Origin: Heligmosomoides polygyrus polygyrus
Taxonomy: Eukaryota; Nematoda; Chromadorea; Rhabditida; Heligmosomidae
DNA length: 64,000 nucleotides
Direction of reading: 5' to 3'
NCBI GenBank assembly: GCA_947396885.1
Contig: OX377202.1
Span: 11,346,001-11,410,000 of the forward strand
Shown: piece after piece, positions 33,503 to 44,900 of the stretch
Position numbering within the stretch: the stretch's first letter is position 1
Layout: each line of letters starts with the position of its first letter
The notes under the pieces: generated by a model
What the model was told of the DNA's origin: nothing
The model's input: only the letters and a program-made list of their open reading frames with translations
Databases searched by the model: none
Program-made: the position numbers and the translations under genes

Positions 33503-33929
33503 ATCTATCCTAGTCCGGGGGGGGCACATAACTAAAAAGTAGGTAACAAAATGAATTGATAATTACCGAGCGGTTCCTAGAGAACGAGTTGGAACCTAAA
33601 AGAAAAAAAAATGAACGAACAAACAAAAAATAAATAAGCGCCGCGGTTTACAACCGTCTCGACGGGCAAAGGGCGAAGGAATGCAGGCATGCCGCGTGCT
33701 GACCGCCAGCTGACATGTCATAACCAGGATCCAACATGGTGAGAAGGGCACACAACTTTGCCGGCTTACAACCGCAACAAATGTAATTTTTCGTGTTTTT
33801 TTTTTGTTTGTGACTTTTTCTTGTTTAGGGTCCTATGTTGTTCCGTAGGAGCCGCTCGGTAAGTCTCAACTGGATTTGTTACATATAATAATTTTAGTTA
33901 TGTGCCCCCCCCCGGACTAGGATAGATCC
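33503..33929. mobile_element. 427-bp MITE with a G-tract near each end
   Basis: GATCTATCCTAGTCCGGGGG...CACATAACTAAAA on the left is mirrored by TTTTAGTTATGTGCCCCCCC...GGACTAGGATAGATC on the right, and weaker pairing continues inward (ATTACCGAGCGG against CCGCTCGGTAAG). No coding capacity. Confidence 0.75.
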
Positions 33930-33931
33930 AA

Positions 33932-34116
33932 ATTTTCTTATCAGTCAAAACGATGTTAGCCAAGCCTCCCTTAAAACTGAGACCAAGGAGATTTTCTTTT
34001 TCATTTTTCAGCGCGATCCTTCCGGCAGCTTCAGTGAGGGTTCGTCCAACCAAGTCCCAGCTCACATTTAGCAATACTTTGAACACTCCACCGCAATATG
34101 TGCAAACCAGAAGCAC
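33932..34116 (-). other. exon-like segment, unidentified
   Basis: The minus strand reads VSWDLVGRTLTEAAGRIALK, then ENLLGLSFKGGLANIVLTDK and KIWI, directly abutting the G-tract MITE, with protein-like composition. I cannot name a family, and clean splice borders are not evident. It could be a gene fragment interrupted by the MITE. Confidence 0.25.
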
Positions 34117-34241
34117 TTTTATTCAGAATGATCTCGTTCCTCTGAATTCCTTTCATTTCTAGGAGTGTTGAAGAGGTCGATGATTTGGTAACAGAATGGT
34201 CTCAGAGGATAAGTCACTTAATATTTCATCGGTAAGCCATC

Positions 34242-35456
34242 GTATTAGATTGTCCCATAAGTCCCCGCCGTTTGTTCAACTACTCATTGCGGATTTCGCC
34301 GGCGGTATCTTTCATAGCGTTATACAGCATTCGGAAGAGAATAATTTGCTCTATCAGAGCATGTATTGCATTTCATTCTTCATTCTGAATTTTGTCAATT
34401 TTTAGGTCGTTAAAGTGAAAAGTGACAAGTGAAAAGTGGCCGTCGCCGACAATCCCTTCTCTCCGCTTAAATTTGGATTTTTTGCGCAGCTTTTTAAAGC
34501 ATTTGGAAGACAATGTTCTGCACTACAAGAATGCGCGCTAGTCCTATTTGCTTATCCGTCCTTTATGGATTTTTAGGTCGTCAAATTGGAACGTCCGACT
34601 TTTCCGTCCGAATTTTTACCAAAACTCCGGTTTTGTGGTTGGACTTTTTTGCTTGGTGTTGTATGTCGTTCGAAAGAGATGGTCTTGCTCTATTAGACTT
34701 TCTGCCGCGTTTATTGGCTCATGCCGATTTCTGTCGAATATCAACAGCTGAACAAGGCGAAGGAGTTGTTGGTGAAGATGATTTTTCTCTTTTTAGAATT
34801 TTGTTGATATTCGGCAGAAATCAGTATAGGCCAATAAACGCGACACATATTCTTATAGAGTACAAGAGCAGGAGCTGTCGGTAAAAATGAATCTTCTCCT
34901 TCGGACGTCCCAATTTGATGGCCTAAAAATCAATAATTTTTTCCGTAAAATTTTCGCTGATTCCGTAGCCTCCTTCAAACGCCTCACTGCAAAGTCAATT
35001 CTCTCAGCATAGTTGTATCGTAGAGCATTTCTGAGTTTATTTACCATGTTGTTGTTGTTGCTGTTGTTGTTGTTGTTGTTGTTTTATCTGATGTCCGTCT
35101 TATACAGCAAACGCAAATAAATGAATAAATAAAGAACAAATGAGCAAATAGGACCAACACGCATTCTTGTAGTGCAGAACATTGTCTTCCAGATGCTATG
35201 AAAAACGGCGCAAAAATACCAAACCTAAGCGGAGAGAAGGAACTTTGGCGATGGCCACTTTTTCACTTTTTCGCTTTTCACTTCAACGACCTAAAAATTG
35301 ACAAAATCAAGGGTGAAAAGGAAATGCATCACAGGAAATGCATCTGATAGAGCAAATCATCCTCTTTCGAAAGCTATATAGTGCTGCGCAAGAGACTGCC
35401 GGCGAAATCCGCAATGAGTAGTTGAAAAAACGGCGAGGACTAATGGGCCAACCCAA
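34242..35456. mobile_element. mariner-derived long-TIR element without transposase
   Basis: The left end TTAGATTGTCCCATAAGTCC and the right end GGACTAATGGGCCAACCCAA are inverted, flanked by TA at 34240-34241 and 35457-35458. Arms of about 320 bp follow, for example GACAATGTTCTGCACTACAA near 34510 against its complement near 35170. The interior has a further inverted pair around GATTTCTGTCGAATATCAAC (34728) and TTGATATTCGGCAGAAATC (34803). A (TTG)n run lies at 35047-35082. Confidence 0.75.
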
Positions 35457-35671
35457 TAAACCCATTGCACTATGTATAGGCATTTGAGACCGCCTTCACG
35501 GCACCGCGTAGAAGTAAGAAGAATACGTGGCATATCCCGAACAGGGAATATGAAAGTTCTTTTTCTACTTCTGTCGTTACAAAGGTGCTTCTACTGTCCA
35601 CTCCACTCCGCGTTTCATTTAGAAGGTAACCAGAAGTACGTGACGCGCACGAAGCATTTGAGAGGGATAAA

Positions 35672-36066
35672 AAAAGGATAAAGAACGGCGTTATTCGATC
35701 CCCCAGCCCGCACCTCCTCTGACTGCGCCACACGCGCCCCAATATGTGCCATACAGGCGAAATAAAGAATAAGTATAAGGATAAAGGACGGCGGTATTTA
35801 ATCCCTTTGGGATGCGCTACGCATTCTACTTCTATAGGATGTCGTGGAGGCCAGTTGAATGCGTATTTGGCCATACAATGACTTGCGGTGGCCAGCCGAT
35901 GAATAGGTCAGCGCTCTAACCTTCCCAGACAAGTCTAGCACCAATTCACCGATCCCGGACGGATGGAAAGCTTGGTTGGCCTAGGCGGGAAATCCGAACC
36001 AGGAACCTGGTATCGGGTGCAGGCGACAGCCGGCGCATCCTCGACTGCGCTCCACGCGCCCATTGA
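35672..36066 (-). mobile_element. two S1 SINEs in tandem, one truncated
   Basis: At 35672-35742 a tail (GGATAAAGAACGGCGTTATT) joins directly to a head complement (CACCTCCTCTGACTGCGCCA), so the body is deleted. At 35766-36066 a complete minus copy follows. A tail piece of a third copy lies near 35490-35545. Confidence 0.78.
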
Positions 36067-36256
36067 GAGGATAAACACTAAAATCTCCCGTCTTCGCCAC
36101 CCATTTTTAGATCCACGGTAGTGAAACCCCTCTTAGTATATACTAGCTTTTGATAAGCGAAACACTTGATGATCAACGGAAAGCATGGATTCGAATGACG
36201 ACGTTGATTAAGTGCAAGAAATTCGCAAATGTCTACGTTTGCGGGACTCTGCCGAC

Positions 36257-37256
36257 CACACCATTGTCAAGCCGAATTGGAAAACTTTAAAATCAAATTG
36301 AACACACTTCTAAGACTTTTAAAATCAAAGCGAATTCTTCCAAATTAAAATGATTTTCTTCTACAGTAAACTAGAGATTCTCCAAAAGGTTAGAATAATT
36401 TTTTGTTTAGAGAAAATTTGGCACTATTGTACTTTCACATCTCCACGGGTCGAGGAGAGGTCGAAAAAAATCCGCCCAAACTTCGTCTAGGGGGTTATTT
36501 GGGGTGCCGATCACGAATCTGAGATCCGTTTTTCGTTTTACGCTGAAGTACGATAGATTATGGTAGGTGCGGGTGACTAGGGCTGCCAAGGTCATGGTCA
36601 CCGATTTCGCCCAACCTTCGGCAAGGAGGGTTATATGGGGTGATAATCACGAATATGACATCCGTTTTTTGTTTTACGCTGGAGTACGGTAGATTACGGA
36701 AGGTGCGGGTGACTAAGGTAATGGTCACCGATTTCGCCCACACTGAGCGAAATCGGTGACCATGACCTTGGCAGCCTTAGTCACCCGCACCTACCGCAAT
36801 CTAGTAACCTACCGTAACCGGCCGTAATTTTCAAAACGGATCTCTGATTCGTGATCAGCACCCCAAATAACCCCCTCTAGACGAAGTTTGGGCGAAAAAT
36901 TTTCTTTCCACCTCTCCTCGACCGTAGAGTTGTGAAAGTACAATAGTGCCTAACTTTCTTTACAGCTTTATTTCACCTACCCAATAAGTGAGCACACTGT
37001 TTTTTAAGGAAAAATGATGGTTTGAAGATCTTTTGAAGGCCAGGAGAGGAGACGTAAAAAATTAAGATGAAATTTTTACCAAATTTTCCTTGAGCAAAAA
37101 ATTGTTCTAACCACTTTATTTAGCATGTAGCTTGACCTGACTGAAAGCACTTTGATTTAGAAGAGTTCGACTTGATTTCAAAAGACTTCATGCTAGCCTA
37201 GATGAGTGTAAGATGTGACTTGAAAAGTGTCGAATTCAACGTAAAAATGGTGTAAT
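36257..37256. mobile_element. foldback family A copy with nested palindromes
   Basis: The outer ends are CCATTGTCAAGCCGAATTGG (36261) and CGAATTCAACGTAAAAATGG (37231). Inside lies a second inverted pair: CCCAAACTTCGTCTAGGGGG near 36475 with its complement near 36880, and AAAATTTGGCACTATTGTAC with GTACAATAGTGCCTAAC. A third, inner pair is built of GTGCGGGTGACTA and GGTCACCGATTTCGCCCA units (36560-36790). Non-coding. Confidence 0.7.
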
Positions 37257-37345
37257 TAAAGGTTTTTATACTCCCGCTACGGGCACCATGGTTGGCGCAG
37301 ATATCGATTTTTTTACATAACCCGGCGGTGGCGAATCGCGCTCTC

Positions 37346-37489
37346 AGGCCTATGTTATACTTCGGCGACGCTGTTGTCGGCAACGTCGGCGACAGTGTTA
37401 AGCGGGCTGCTACGCAATGAATAACAGCCCGCGCAACACAGCGTCGCCGACGCGTCATACGGTCATAAGGTCGTCAATAACATAGGCCT
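37346..37489. mobile_element. 144-bp MITE, AGGCCTATGTTAT ends
   Basis: AGGCCTATGTTATAC on the left pairs with ATAACATAGGCCT on the right, and GGCGACGCTGTTG pairs with CAACACAGCGTCGCC. Non-coding and GC-rich. Confidence 0.7.
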
Positions 37490-37698
37490 CACTCAAAACG
37501 AGACCTCACTTTACGACATTTCGGAGTAATGTATCCGACGAATGTCGAACCGTAGAAAAAATGGGCGCGGCACAGCCTCATGACAAGCGACTGAAGGTCT
37601 TCGGGAATCGGCGCAAAATGGCCGTGGCGGAAGTATAAAAGCCTTCGTACGTGGTGCGCTGAGTCCTGATCTTGAAAAGAGCTGTCAAATTTGACCAT
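37489..37698 (-). other. unidentified 69-codon frame, exon-like
   Basis: The minus strand reads MVKFDSSFQDQDSAHHVRRL, LYFRHGHFAPIPEDLQSLVM and FYGSTFVGYITPKCRK, followed by a donor-like GTGAGG. Composition is protein-like and different from neighbouring repeats, but no family is recognised and no partner exon is certain. Confidence 0.25.
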
Positions 37699-38042
37699 GT
37701 TTTCTGTTATTCTGCAGGATCTACACCTAGATTCCTATATCTGCAAAACCTATTGTCTTTTCATTCAATTTTCAATATTGTTGGGCCGTTTAGGCACAAT
37801 CTTCTTAATGAAATGTGGTTCCCCGGATCTGTCGACCTTACTAACCATAAAATACCTCTGAGCCTGCTTTTATGAACCATTCCTAGCCGAGCTAATGCAT
37901 GCGAGTGATAGGAAAGTTAGCACCAACAATGGGATAGGAGAACTACGCTCTGCAAAAAAGCGCAATCGACGGAGACCTAACCTAACGGGGAGGGGCACCC
38001 CATTCCAATATCGTATGAAGCGGCAGTGAAACTGTAAATAAA

Positions 38043-38333
38043 CTATTCAGCGAACACAACAGCTCGAACTACCATACAAGAGGACCTTTGCTTCCACTCT
38101 CCTGGCTGAGAGAAGTAACACTCTCCATTCTGGTCCGATTTTCTGGTGACTAGGTAGTAACGTTGTTGGTCATCAACATAGAAGAAACCACTGAATAACC
38201 ATTTCCATGAAGAAAGCAAGTGTTCTACACTCAAATCTCTCGCTAGACGCTTCACAACAACTGAAAGCGAGCTTCTTAACCCAAACACATACAACGCGAG
38301 AAAAGACAAGGTAAAGGCGATCTCAATGTTCAT
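38043..38333 (-). CDS. possible small secreted or membrane protein, 96 codons
   Basis: An ATG at 38333 opens a frame with a hydrophobic start (MNIEIAFTLSFLALYVFG) that looks like a signal sequence, followed by VVVKRLARDLSVEHLL and a Cys/aromatic C-terminal half (GFFYVDDQQRYYLVTRKSDQ, NGECYFSQPGEWKQRSSC) to a stop at 38043. The YVDD string resembles a reverse-transcriptase catalytic motif but nothing else around it fits that family. No homologue is recalled and no intron is evident, so support is composition and length only. Confidence 0.3.
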   Translation of the reverse strand: MNIEIAFTLSFLALYVFGLRSSLSVVVKRLARDLSVEHLLSSWKWLFSGFFYVDDQQRYYLVTRKSDQNGECYFSQPGEWKQRSSCMVVRAVVFAE

Positions 38334-38527
38334 GAGGGAAATACTTGAAAAGCATGTTTCTCCTTCGACACCTTGAGATATGCCAGCACTAAGCGATTCG
38401 TAGTGGTAGCGAGGATGCCACAGCTGTCTCAGTACAGACTACGTCTGCAGCGGAACTAGGGTCCCGCTTGGAAACCGCCACGATGTGAGGTCTTCCACGT
38501 GGGTGTATCAATGTTTGTGTTCATCGG

Positions 38528-39110
38528 CCCTGGGCTCCGTTTATGCTTACATACTTCTCTTGCAGTGGACCTGGAAATGTGCGCACAAGTACGCAATTGT
38601 GCGAAATCGCGTGGCCGTCTGCCCGGAGTCCTCATCGTCGTCCGAAACAGCGTTGCGCGATGGGCCCCTTAGGCCGGGGGTATACTTCCATCGCTCAGTT
38701 CATAGCCATTCCGCCGCACGCGGTCGAAGAGTCAAAGGAAACTTCGCCGCAACGGTCGCAACAGTGGCGGTCGGCATGCGCGACGGCTTCTCGCGCTCAT
38801 CGCGGGCATGGCATACTTTTTCGCGCCGCGCGCGGTGTTTAGCGTTGGTCCTGGGCAGATCGCCGTCGCGCTCCCTTGCAGAGCGATGAGCGATGCGACG
38901 AGCGCTGAGAAGTTCAAATTCTTTCGCGTCGCTCTGCAAAACTCACCGCGGCGACGGGAAGTATGGACGAGGCCTAGGACCGCTTATATTTCGACGCCGA
39001 ACGATGCGAAGGCACGTAGAGCGCCCAAATTGATTGATGCGATCGATCAATTTGGTCGCCCTACGTGGCATCGCGTCACTCGGTGTCGAGGTATAAACGC
39101 TGTCTCCTAG
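38528..39110. mobile_element. composite GC-rich MITE of the TATACTTC family
   Basis: At 38670-38990 the ends AGGCCGGGGGTATACTTCCA and GGAAGTATGGACGAGGCC are inverted. At 38985-39105 a further element runs from CCGCTTATATTTCGACGCCG to CTCGGTGTCGAGGTATAAAC. Long frames on both strands here come from GC richness and symmetry. Confidence 0.6.
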
Positions 39111-40330
39111 AAGCTCTTGCTTCGTATATCTGAAGCAGGCGAATAACCTGTTAACGTGACGTCACAGGTACGAAAAACCGAGCTTAACAACTCAACTACG
39201 ACCACTGTAACGCAGTGATCTTCTGCAAAAACGTGGCCATCGTCGCATTCCTAGAAAACACCAATTAGCCGGCCGACGTCGCTTCACTGAGCCAGCCGTG
39301 CATCGGACGAACCATCTGAGAGCAATCGTAAAGCTGCGCAGCAATCAGCGCGACCTGATGGCATCAGAATCGGCGCCGTCATTCTCGTGACTCGGCGCTA
39401 AGGCCGCCTGTAATTGAACGCGGAGCCGACTAATTCGCGCAGCCCCGTCATTCTTCGCAACAACACGCTCCTAAGGAGCGACGATCGGGCCGTCATCTCA
39501 ACATTTATCGCGAAACAACGTCCAGAAATCGAACCAAACAACAACGTAGTACAACTATGCCATAGCTCCATAACTACAAGAACAATATCCACATCTTAAC
39601 AGCACTGGAAACGTAGAAACTGACAGCTGACGACCGGGTGTGAATCAAATTCTGCGGGCAATCAGGGTTTCGCCTCCAATTTCTTCAGCAATTTCTGCAC
39701 CTAAAATCGCATATACATAGTAACAGCAATAGCTCAGTGGACAGAAAAAAAAAAACAGACTAAAGCGTTACAGATCAGGAGTGCGTCAAACATTCTACTT
39801 CAAGGCAGTACTATGAGGTCGCTTTGAGTGTGTATTTGGCCCTTACAATCACTTGCGAAGATGTGAATCGGTAGATTAACCAGCGCTAAATTCCCCTTCG
39901 ACAGTTCTTTACCATATCGTTCAACCATCAGAGGTGAAAAGCTCTGCAGAGCAGCCAGAACAAATCCGTGCGCATGCCATTGATGTCCTTGGTCTTCTGA
40001 ACCGCATATCTGTCCATCTATTTGGAGCGCTTCTACAGGATGACAGACCATAGCTGCGGCGAGGGCAATTCTGAAGTCCTTAGCGATCAACTCCCAGCGA
40101 TCTTCCGGTGAAATGGAAGGGTTACTATTCGCCGCCGTCAACGTTTAACCGCAGCTGAACGCATCTTCACCAGCCACATTCTATCGCCATACATAAGCGC
40201 CCTGTTTAGTGCCGAAGGTGATGGGATACGTCACATTTGAGCACTATCCGCTTTCAAAAGGCCTAATTTTCTTTTAAAGGTTCATACTCTGTTCAAAGTA
40301 CAGCACATTTCCGAGATTTTAGGCGGGTTC
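39111..40330. other. unassigned DNA with an S1 tail fragment
   Basis: A reversed S1 tail piece lies near 39790-39850 (GTGTATTTGGCCCTTACAAT). Upstream of it the minus strand reads SPEDRWELIAKDFRIALAAA, which has protein-like composition but no known family. No splice structure could be fixed. Confidence 0.35.
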
Positions 40331-40339
40331 ACACTCCAC

Positions 40340-41560
40340 TCGCTATGAAGCGCGGCGTTAACGCCGTTTACGCATCCGACGTCGAGCGACACCATGGCAA
40401 CTATAAAGCCGCATGCACACTCGGCAGCGGCGGTAGCGGCAGCTGAGATTAAGCATAGAGGCATCGATTCCCGCCAAATCGATGCTCCTATACTTAATCA
40501 CGGTTGCCGCTGCCACCGCTGCCGAGTGTGTGTGGCTTAAGGCCCTGTCTATACTTCGACGCCGAGCGACGCGACGCCACATATAGTGGGCATATCGATT
40601 GAGCGACGCGATCAATTTCGCCACTTTAAATACCGTCGCGTCGCTCGGAAGTCTAAAGGCCCATGCATACTTCTGCGACAGCGCGACGCGGCCATGATGA
40701 AGCATAGGGCCGCGACGGCAGCGGCGACAGGTGCCGCAGGTGGGGGCATGCACACTCTTGCGGCTATCGCGGCGGCTATCACAGGCGACGCCGCGCTGAG
40801 TGCCGCAGGCTGGAATGGTTCAAATCATTCCTGGCGGCGCGGCATGCACTGGGACCTCGGTCCCGTGGCCTATAACGATGCACTAACGCGACCGCGCCGC
40901 GACCGCCGGATTTCGCGGAGGTGGCCGTCGCTCCTCCTGCCGCACCGCGGTGTCGCAGAAGTGTGCACGGGCCTTAAAGGCCCACTTCTGCGACAGCGCG
41001 GCGCGGCCATGATGAAGCATAGGGCCGCGACGGCCGCGGCGCGACACTGCGACACGTGCCGCAGGGAGGGGTCATGCACATTCTTGCGACTGTCGCGGCG
41101 GCTATCGCAGGCGACGCCGCGCTGTGTACCGCAATCTAGAATGGTTCAAGCCATTCCTGGCGGGCGCGGCATCCAGGGGGACGTCGGTCTCGTTGCCTAA
41201 AACGGTGCTGTAACGCGCCCGCGCCGCGACCGCCGGATTTCGCGGAGGTGGCCGTCGCCCCACTTGCCGTGCCGCGGTGTCGCAGAAGTGTGCATGGGCC
41301 TTAAGTCGGAAGTCTAAACGGCGCTAAGGGAGCGTTCGGGAGTGTTTAGTGTGCATGTGACGCGCGATGCGATGGAATGGAGAGCTCCCATACCGATTTG
41401 AGCTCCCATCGTGTCGCGCGATTGATATTTGAGCCTATCATAACATCGCGTCGCGCATCGCGTGCACACTAAATATCCCTAGAGGTGAAACCGATCGATT
41501 ACTCTGCTCGATCAATTTTCGCACTTCAAACAGCATCGCGTCGCTTAGCTTCGAAGTACA
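40340..41560. mobile_element. cluster of GC-rich MITEs, including a tandem pair
   Basis: A small palindrome at 40405-40535 (CACTCGGCAGCGGCGGTAGC) is followed by a TATACTTCGACGCCGAGCG element (40546-40660). Two tandem copies of a roughly 310-bp element follow (40663-40974 and 40977-41305), each starting near ACTTCTGCGACAGCGCG and ending CGGTGTCGCAGAAGTGTGCA. An inverted unit lies at 41330-41485 (AGTGTTTAGTGTGCATGTGA against GCGTGCACACTAAATA). Frames of up to 204 codons here are not genes. Confidence 0.65.
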
Positions 41561-41859
41561 AGTGGGAGTATGGCACTACTAATATTGATTACCTTTTCCG
41601 CCTAATCGATATTGGTAGTGTTCTAACGCCGCACCAGAACTGGGTATAAACGTGTCTACTAGCCGCGAATCGCTGCTACATGTGAACCACTAATATCGAT
41701 TGAGCATCGCGAACGATCGATACTAATGGCACTCTTACTGCCGCTCCGTGCTTCGCGGGAGAGCATTGACCTGATACATCACTGAACTTTCGTGTTAATC
41801 CGACTACATCAAGAATGATAAGGCGGAATAAAACACTGCCTAGGCTACTACCAAGTTCT

Positions 41860-41945
41860 GCAAGTCATTGTTGTTGTCTAAGATAAACACGCACTTAACG
41901 TTCCTCTACCAAACGATGTAGAATTAGATTGCATGGTGCATAGCC
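41860..41945 (+). repeat. S1 SINE tail fragment, decayed
   Basis: GCAAGTCATTGTTGTTG, AACACGCACTTAACG and GATTGCATGGTGCATAGCC keep the order of the S1 3' third. Confidence 0.45.
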
Positions 41946-41980
41946 GAGTTACTGATACCTAAGGGCAACATATCACATAC

Positions 41981-44900
41981 CTCATGCAGCTTTTGCATAT
42001 GTCGAATAAAATGCTCTCCGACTCGACGCGCCACCTTCGTATCCGCAATGCATATCATATCCTGAAACAATCGACTACAGATGGTAGCTGATCTTATATG
42101 CCTATGGAACTTCTCGCCTCTTTTAACATCAAGATTACAGCTGCGCTGAAGCCCTCCGCCTACAAATGACCACAGGTCGTAGCAGACTTATGCCTTTGGA
42201 ACTTCTCGCCTCTTTCAACATTAACACGTTGACGACACTGTCGCGAAATGGTGCGCGACAGCCAGTCTGTCCCGTGGGACGATGTCGCGCAATGGTGCGC
42301 GACGGCTATTATTTTAGCAAGAAGATATCCGGCCCATCCAAACTTCGTCCAAATACCTTATTCAGAATGCGGAACACGATGCCGATGTCCATTTCGACAA
42401 TTACTGCCGATTTCCCTCTTAATCGGTAGTCGTGTCAGGACCACCGACTTCCCCAAACTCTGTGTAGGAGTTATGTGAAAAGATTGAAACAAATCTTACC
42501 TCTGCTGTTTAGGAATCCGTTCAACTCTACCTTCGTATTAACCTCCTATTATTGCTTTTCTCCTTAACAGCCTCGTTCGTTCCCTTTTTCCCCTTTGAAT
42601 TCTCCCTACTTTCTCTGCTTTGATAACACAGTTGAAAGGTAATTGGTGAAGTTTGAAAGGAATTTTCTAGAGTAGCTGTCGAAACGTAACATCATGAGCG
42701 TTCCGAATCCCGATGTCGAGGAACTCAACCAAAGCTTCGAGGATTTACTGCTTGACAGCGACGTCCACAAGGCAGAGCGGTCGTCGCCAGGGTATGTGAC
42801 GGTAGGTATGCGCTGGTGAGCGTTACCCATACCTATCGCAACATACTCTCGCTAGTTGGATGAAATTTTAAAAACGGACGTCCGATTCGTCATGAGCACA
42901 TAAATAACCTCCTAGACGAAGTTTTGTCTACATCGGACCCATTCCTTCCGTCTCTTTTATATCCTGATAAAACCACCCTAGTTAACGACGTTGGGGGGGG
43001 GGTAACCGGCCGTAACTGTTAAGAGGAACATTAGCATCGTGATTGGCATCCCAAATTTATCCTTAGACGAAGTTTGGGTCACGATATGTCGTGTCACGTT
43101 TGTGCGGCGCGCTTCGTCCCACGGGCCAGACACGCGAAAATCGCTCGTCGTCAGCGTGTTAAGATTACAGCTGCGCTAAAGCCTTCCGCGTACTCATTGT
43201 AGACCGTAACGTCACTGGAATGGTCTAGCTGGTTCGACCGGGACTCATAACCAGCAATGGAGTGTCAAGGACCGCATACATAACATGCTGTTATACCACT
43301 CGCTGCTCCCATGCATGAAAAATAAGGGTTTTGCAAAGGTGAACATCACGAAACGTGCAATACACAATCAGTCGTGCCCCTGTAGACTCCGCTGGAAAGT
43401 GGAATACATACGCCGTCCTCCTCCGAGACCTCTCGTTGAGGCATGGAGTCCATGACATACATGCGCGCTGCACAAGGCTTGCCTCCCACTACTTAAGAAA
43501 GTAGGCCCTTGTTGCATCGACTGTGGAAACGTCTCACGCCAACGAGGATGTAATTTACAACCTCCCCTGGATGCTCCTGCGCTGGCCCCGACAACCCCGC
43601 TCCAGCTTCACATCACCCACTTGGTGCAATTAACTTGGACGTCTCCCTACGCCCTCTTCCGTTTGTTCTCAATAAACCTTTGCCCTAGCCTCGAGTGACA
43701 AGACACTGTGCAAATTGATACTACAACGTTCATATCGAAACTCCATACACACACCATACCAATGAGATGAGTACAAATCCTAGCGTTAAGGCTGAACCCC
43801 GCCAAGTCATCTACGGACTTCCCCAAGTGCAAGCCGCAAGTCCTTCTTGAGTCCTACCCTGGAGCCTGCGCTCACGAGGGCGGTAGGCCGGTCTGTCAAT
43901 GCGGTTATCTCCGTCTTTGCGATCCTGCGCTACCGTCGTGGTCGATCCGAACCACTTGCGATGTTGAAGTCGATGACCCGATGGAAGTGGAACTGCGCTG
44001 CTGACAACGAAGAGTCGGCCGCTGGAGGCGGCGGTGAGCCGAACGAACTGACTGCTCACGGTCACGATGAAAGCGACGACCGACCGCTCCCGATGGTGCG
44101 GGAAGCTACGACTGCCGGAGCGCGCGGGAAGGCGTTTATACTGCGTCGCGGAGCGTGCATTTGAGCGCGCAGTCGTGTCAAGACCTGGGTTCCGCACGAT
44201 TCAAGGCATCGACCTTCCGTTCACGAGTCGCGGTCTTACCCACTAGGCCATCCGATCGAGACGCCGTTCCGCAGTGATAACGCATTTTCCGTAGGATTTT
44301 GTCAGTTGCATAAAATGCTCCTAAACACGCCGACAACGGTGCAACCTTCGTCTGCAGTAATCTCTGCGCTACATTGTACTCAGGTAGAGATATTTGCATT
44401 TTCTTATTTCTGAGATAGTAGGAGATTCGGCCCATATACAACACTCGGCCCGTCCAGACCTGCAGTTTTCATCATTTTAAGCTGTAACAACGTAAGAAGC
44501 AAAAACGCTTACCTTATCAACATAGAAGTCAATATCCGTATTCGGCTCGTCATCGTCATTCATCACAACCGAATCCTTGCCGAGTTCATTCACCACCATC
44601 TGAATCTCTTCCACCCTTTAGTAGATTAAATCGAAGACGACGAACTTAGAAATTACCTTATACGTCAGCAATTTGCCTAGGAACGAGTCATAGTGCTGGT
44701 CGTCCACGTCCATAAATGACGCCAATTTCTTTGTCGGCAACGATGTGTACAGTTTCAAGTAACCGCGGAGAACCGGCAGTGCCATCTGCGCCTCGACTCC
44801 TTCGAGGAACGCCTGAGACTGTCGGAGGAGCGGTTCCTAAAGTACTTGGTTAAGAACAGGTACGATGATGGCGGTGGAGAACATATGCTGTCGCACGACA

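Noticed and set aside
38043..38333. YVDD motif as a retroviral-type reverse transcriptase
   Set aside because: The motif lies in a 96-codon frame with a signal-like start and none of the other reverse-transcriptase motifs.
40586..41200. 204-codon plus-strand frame
   Set aside because: It spans two tandem MITEs and their borders. High GC and palindromes keep frames open on both strands.
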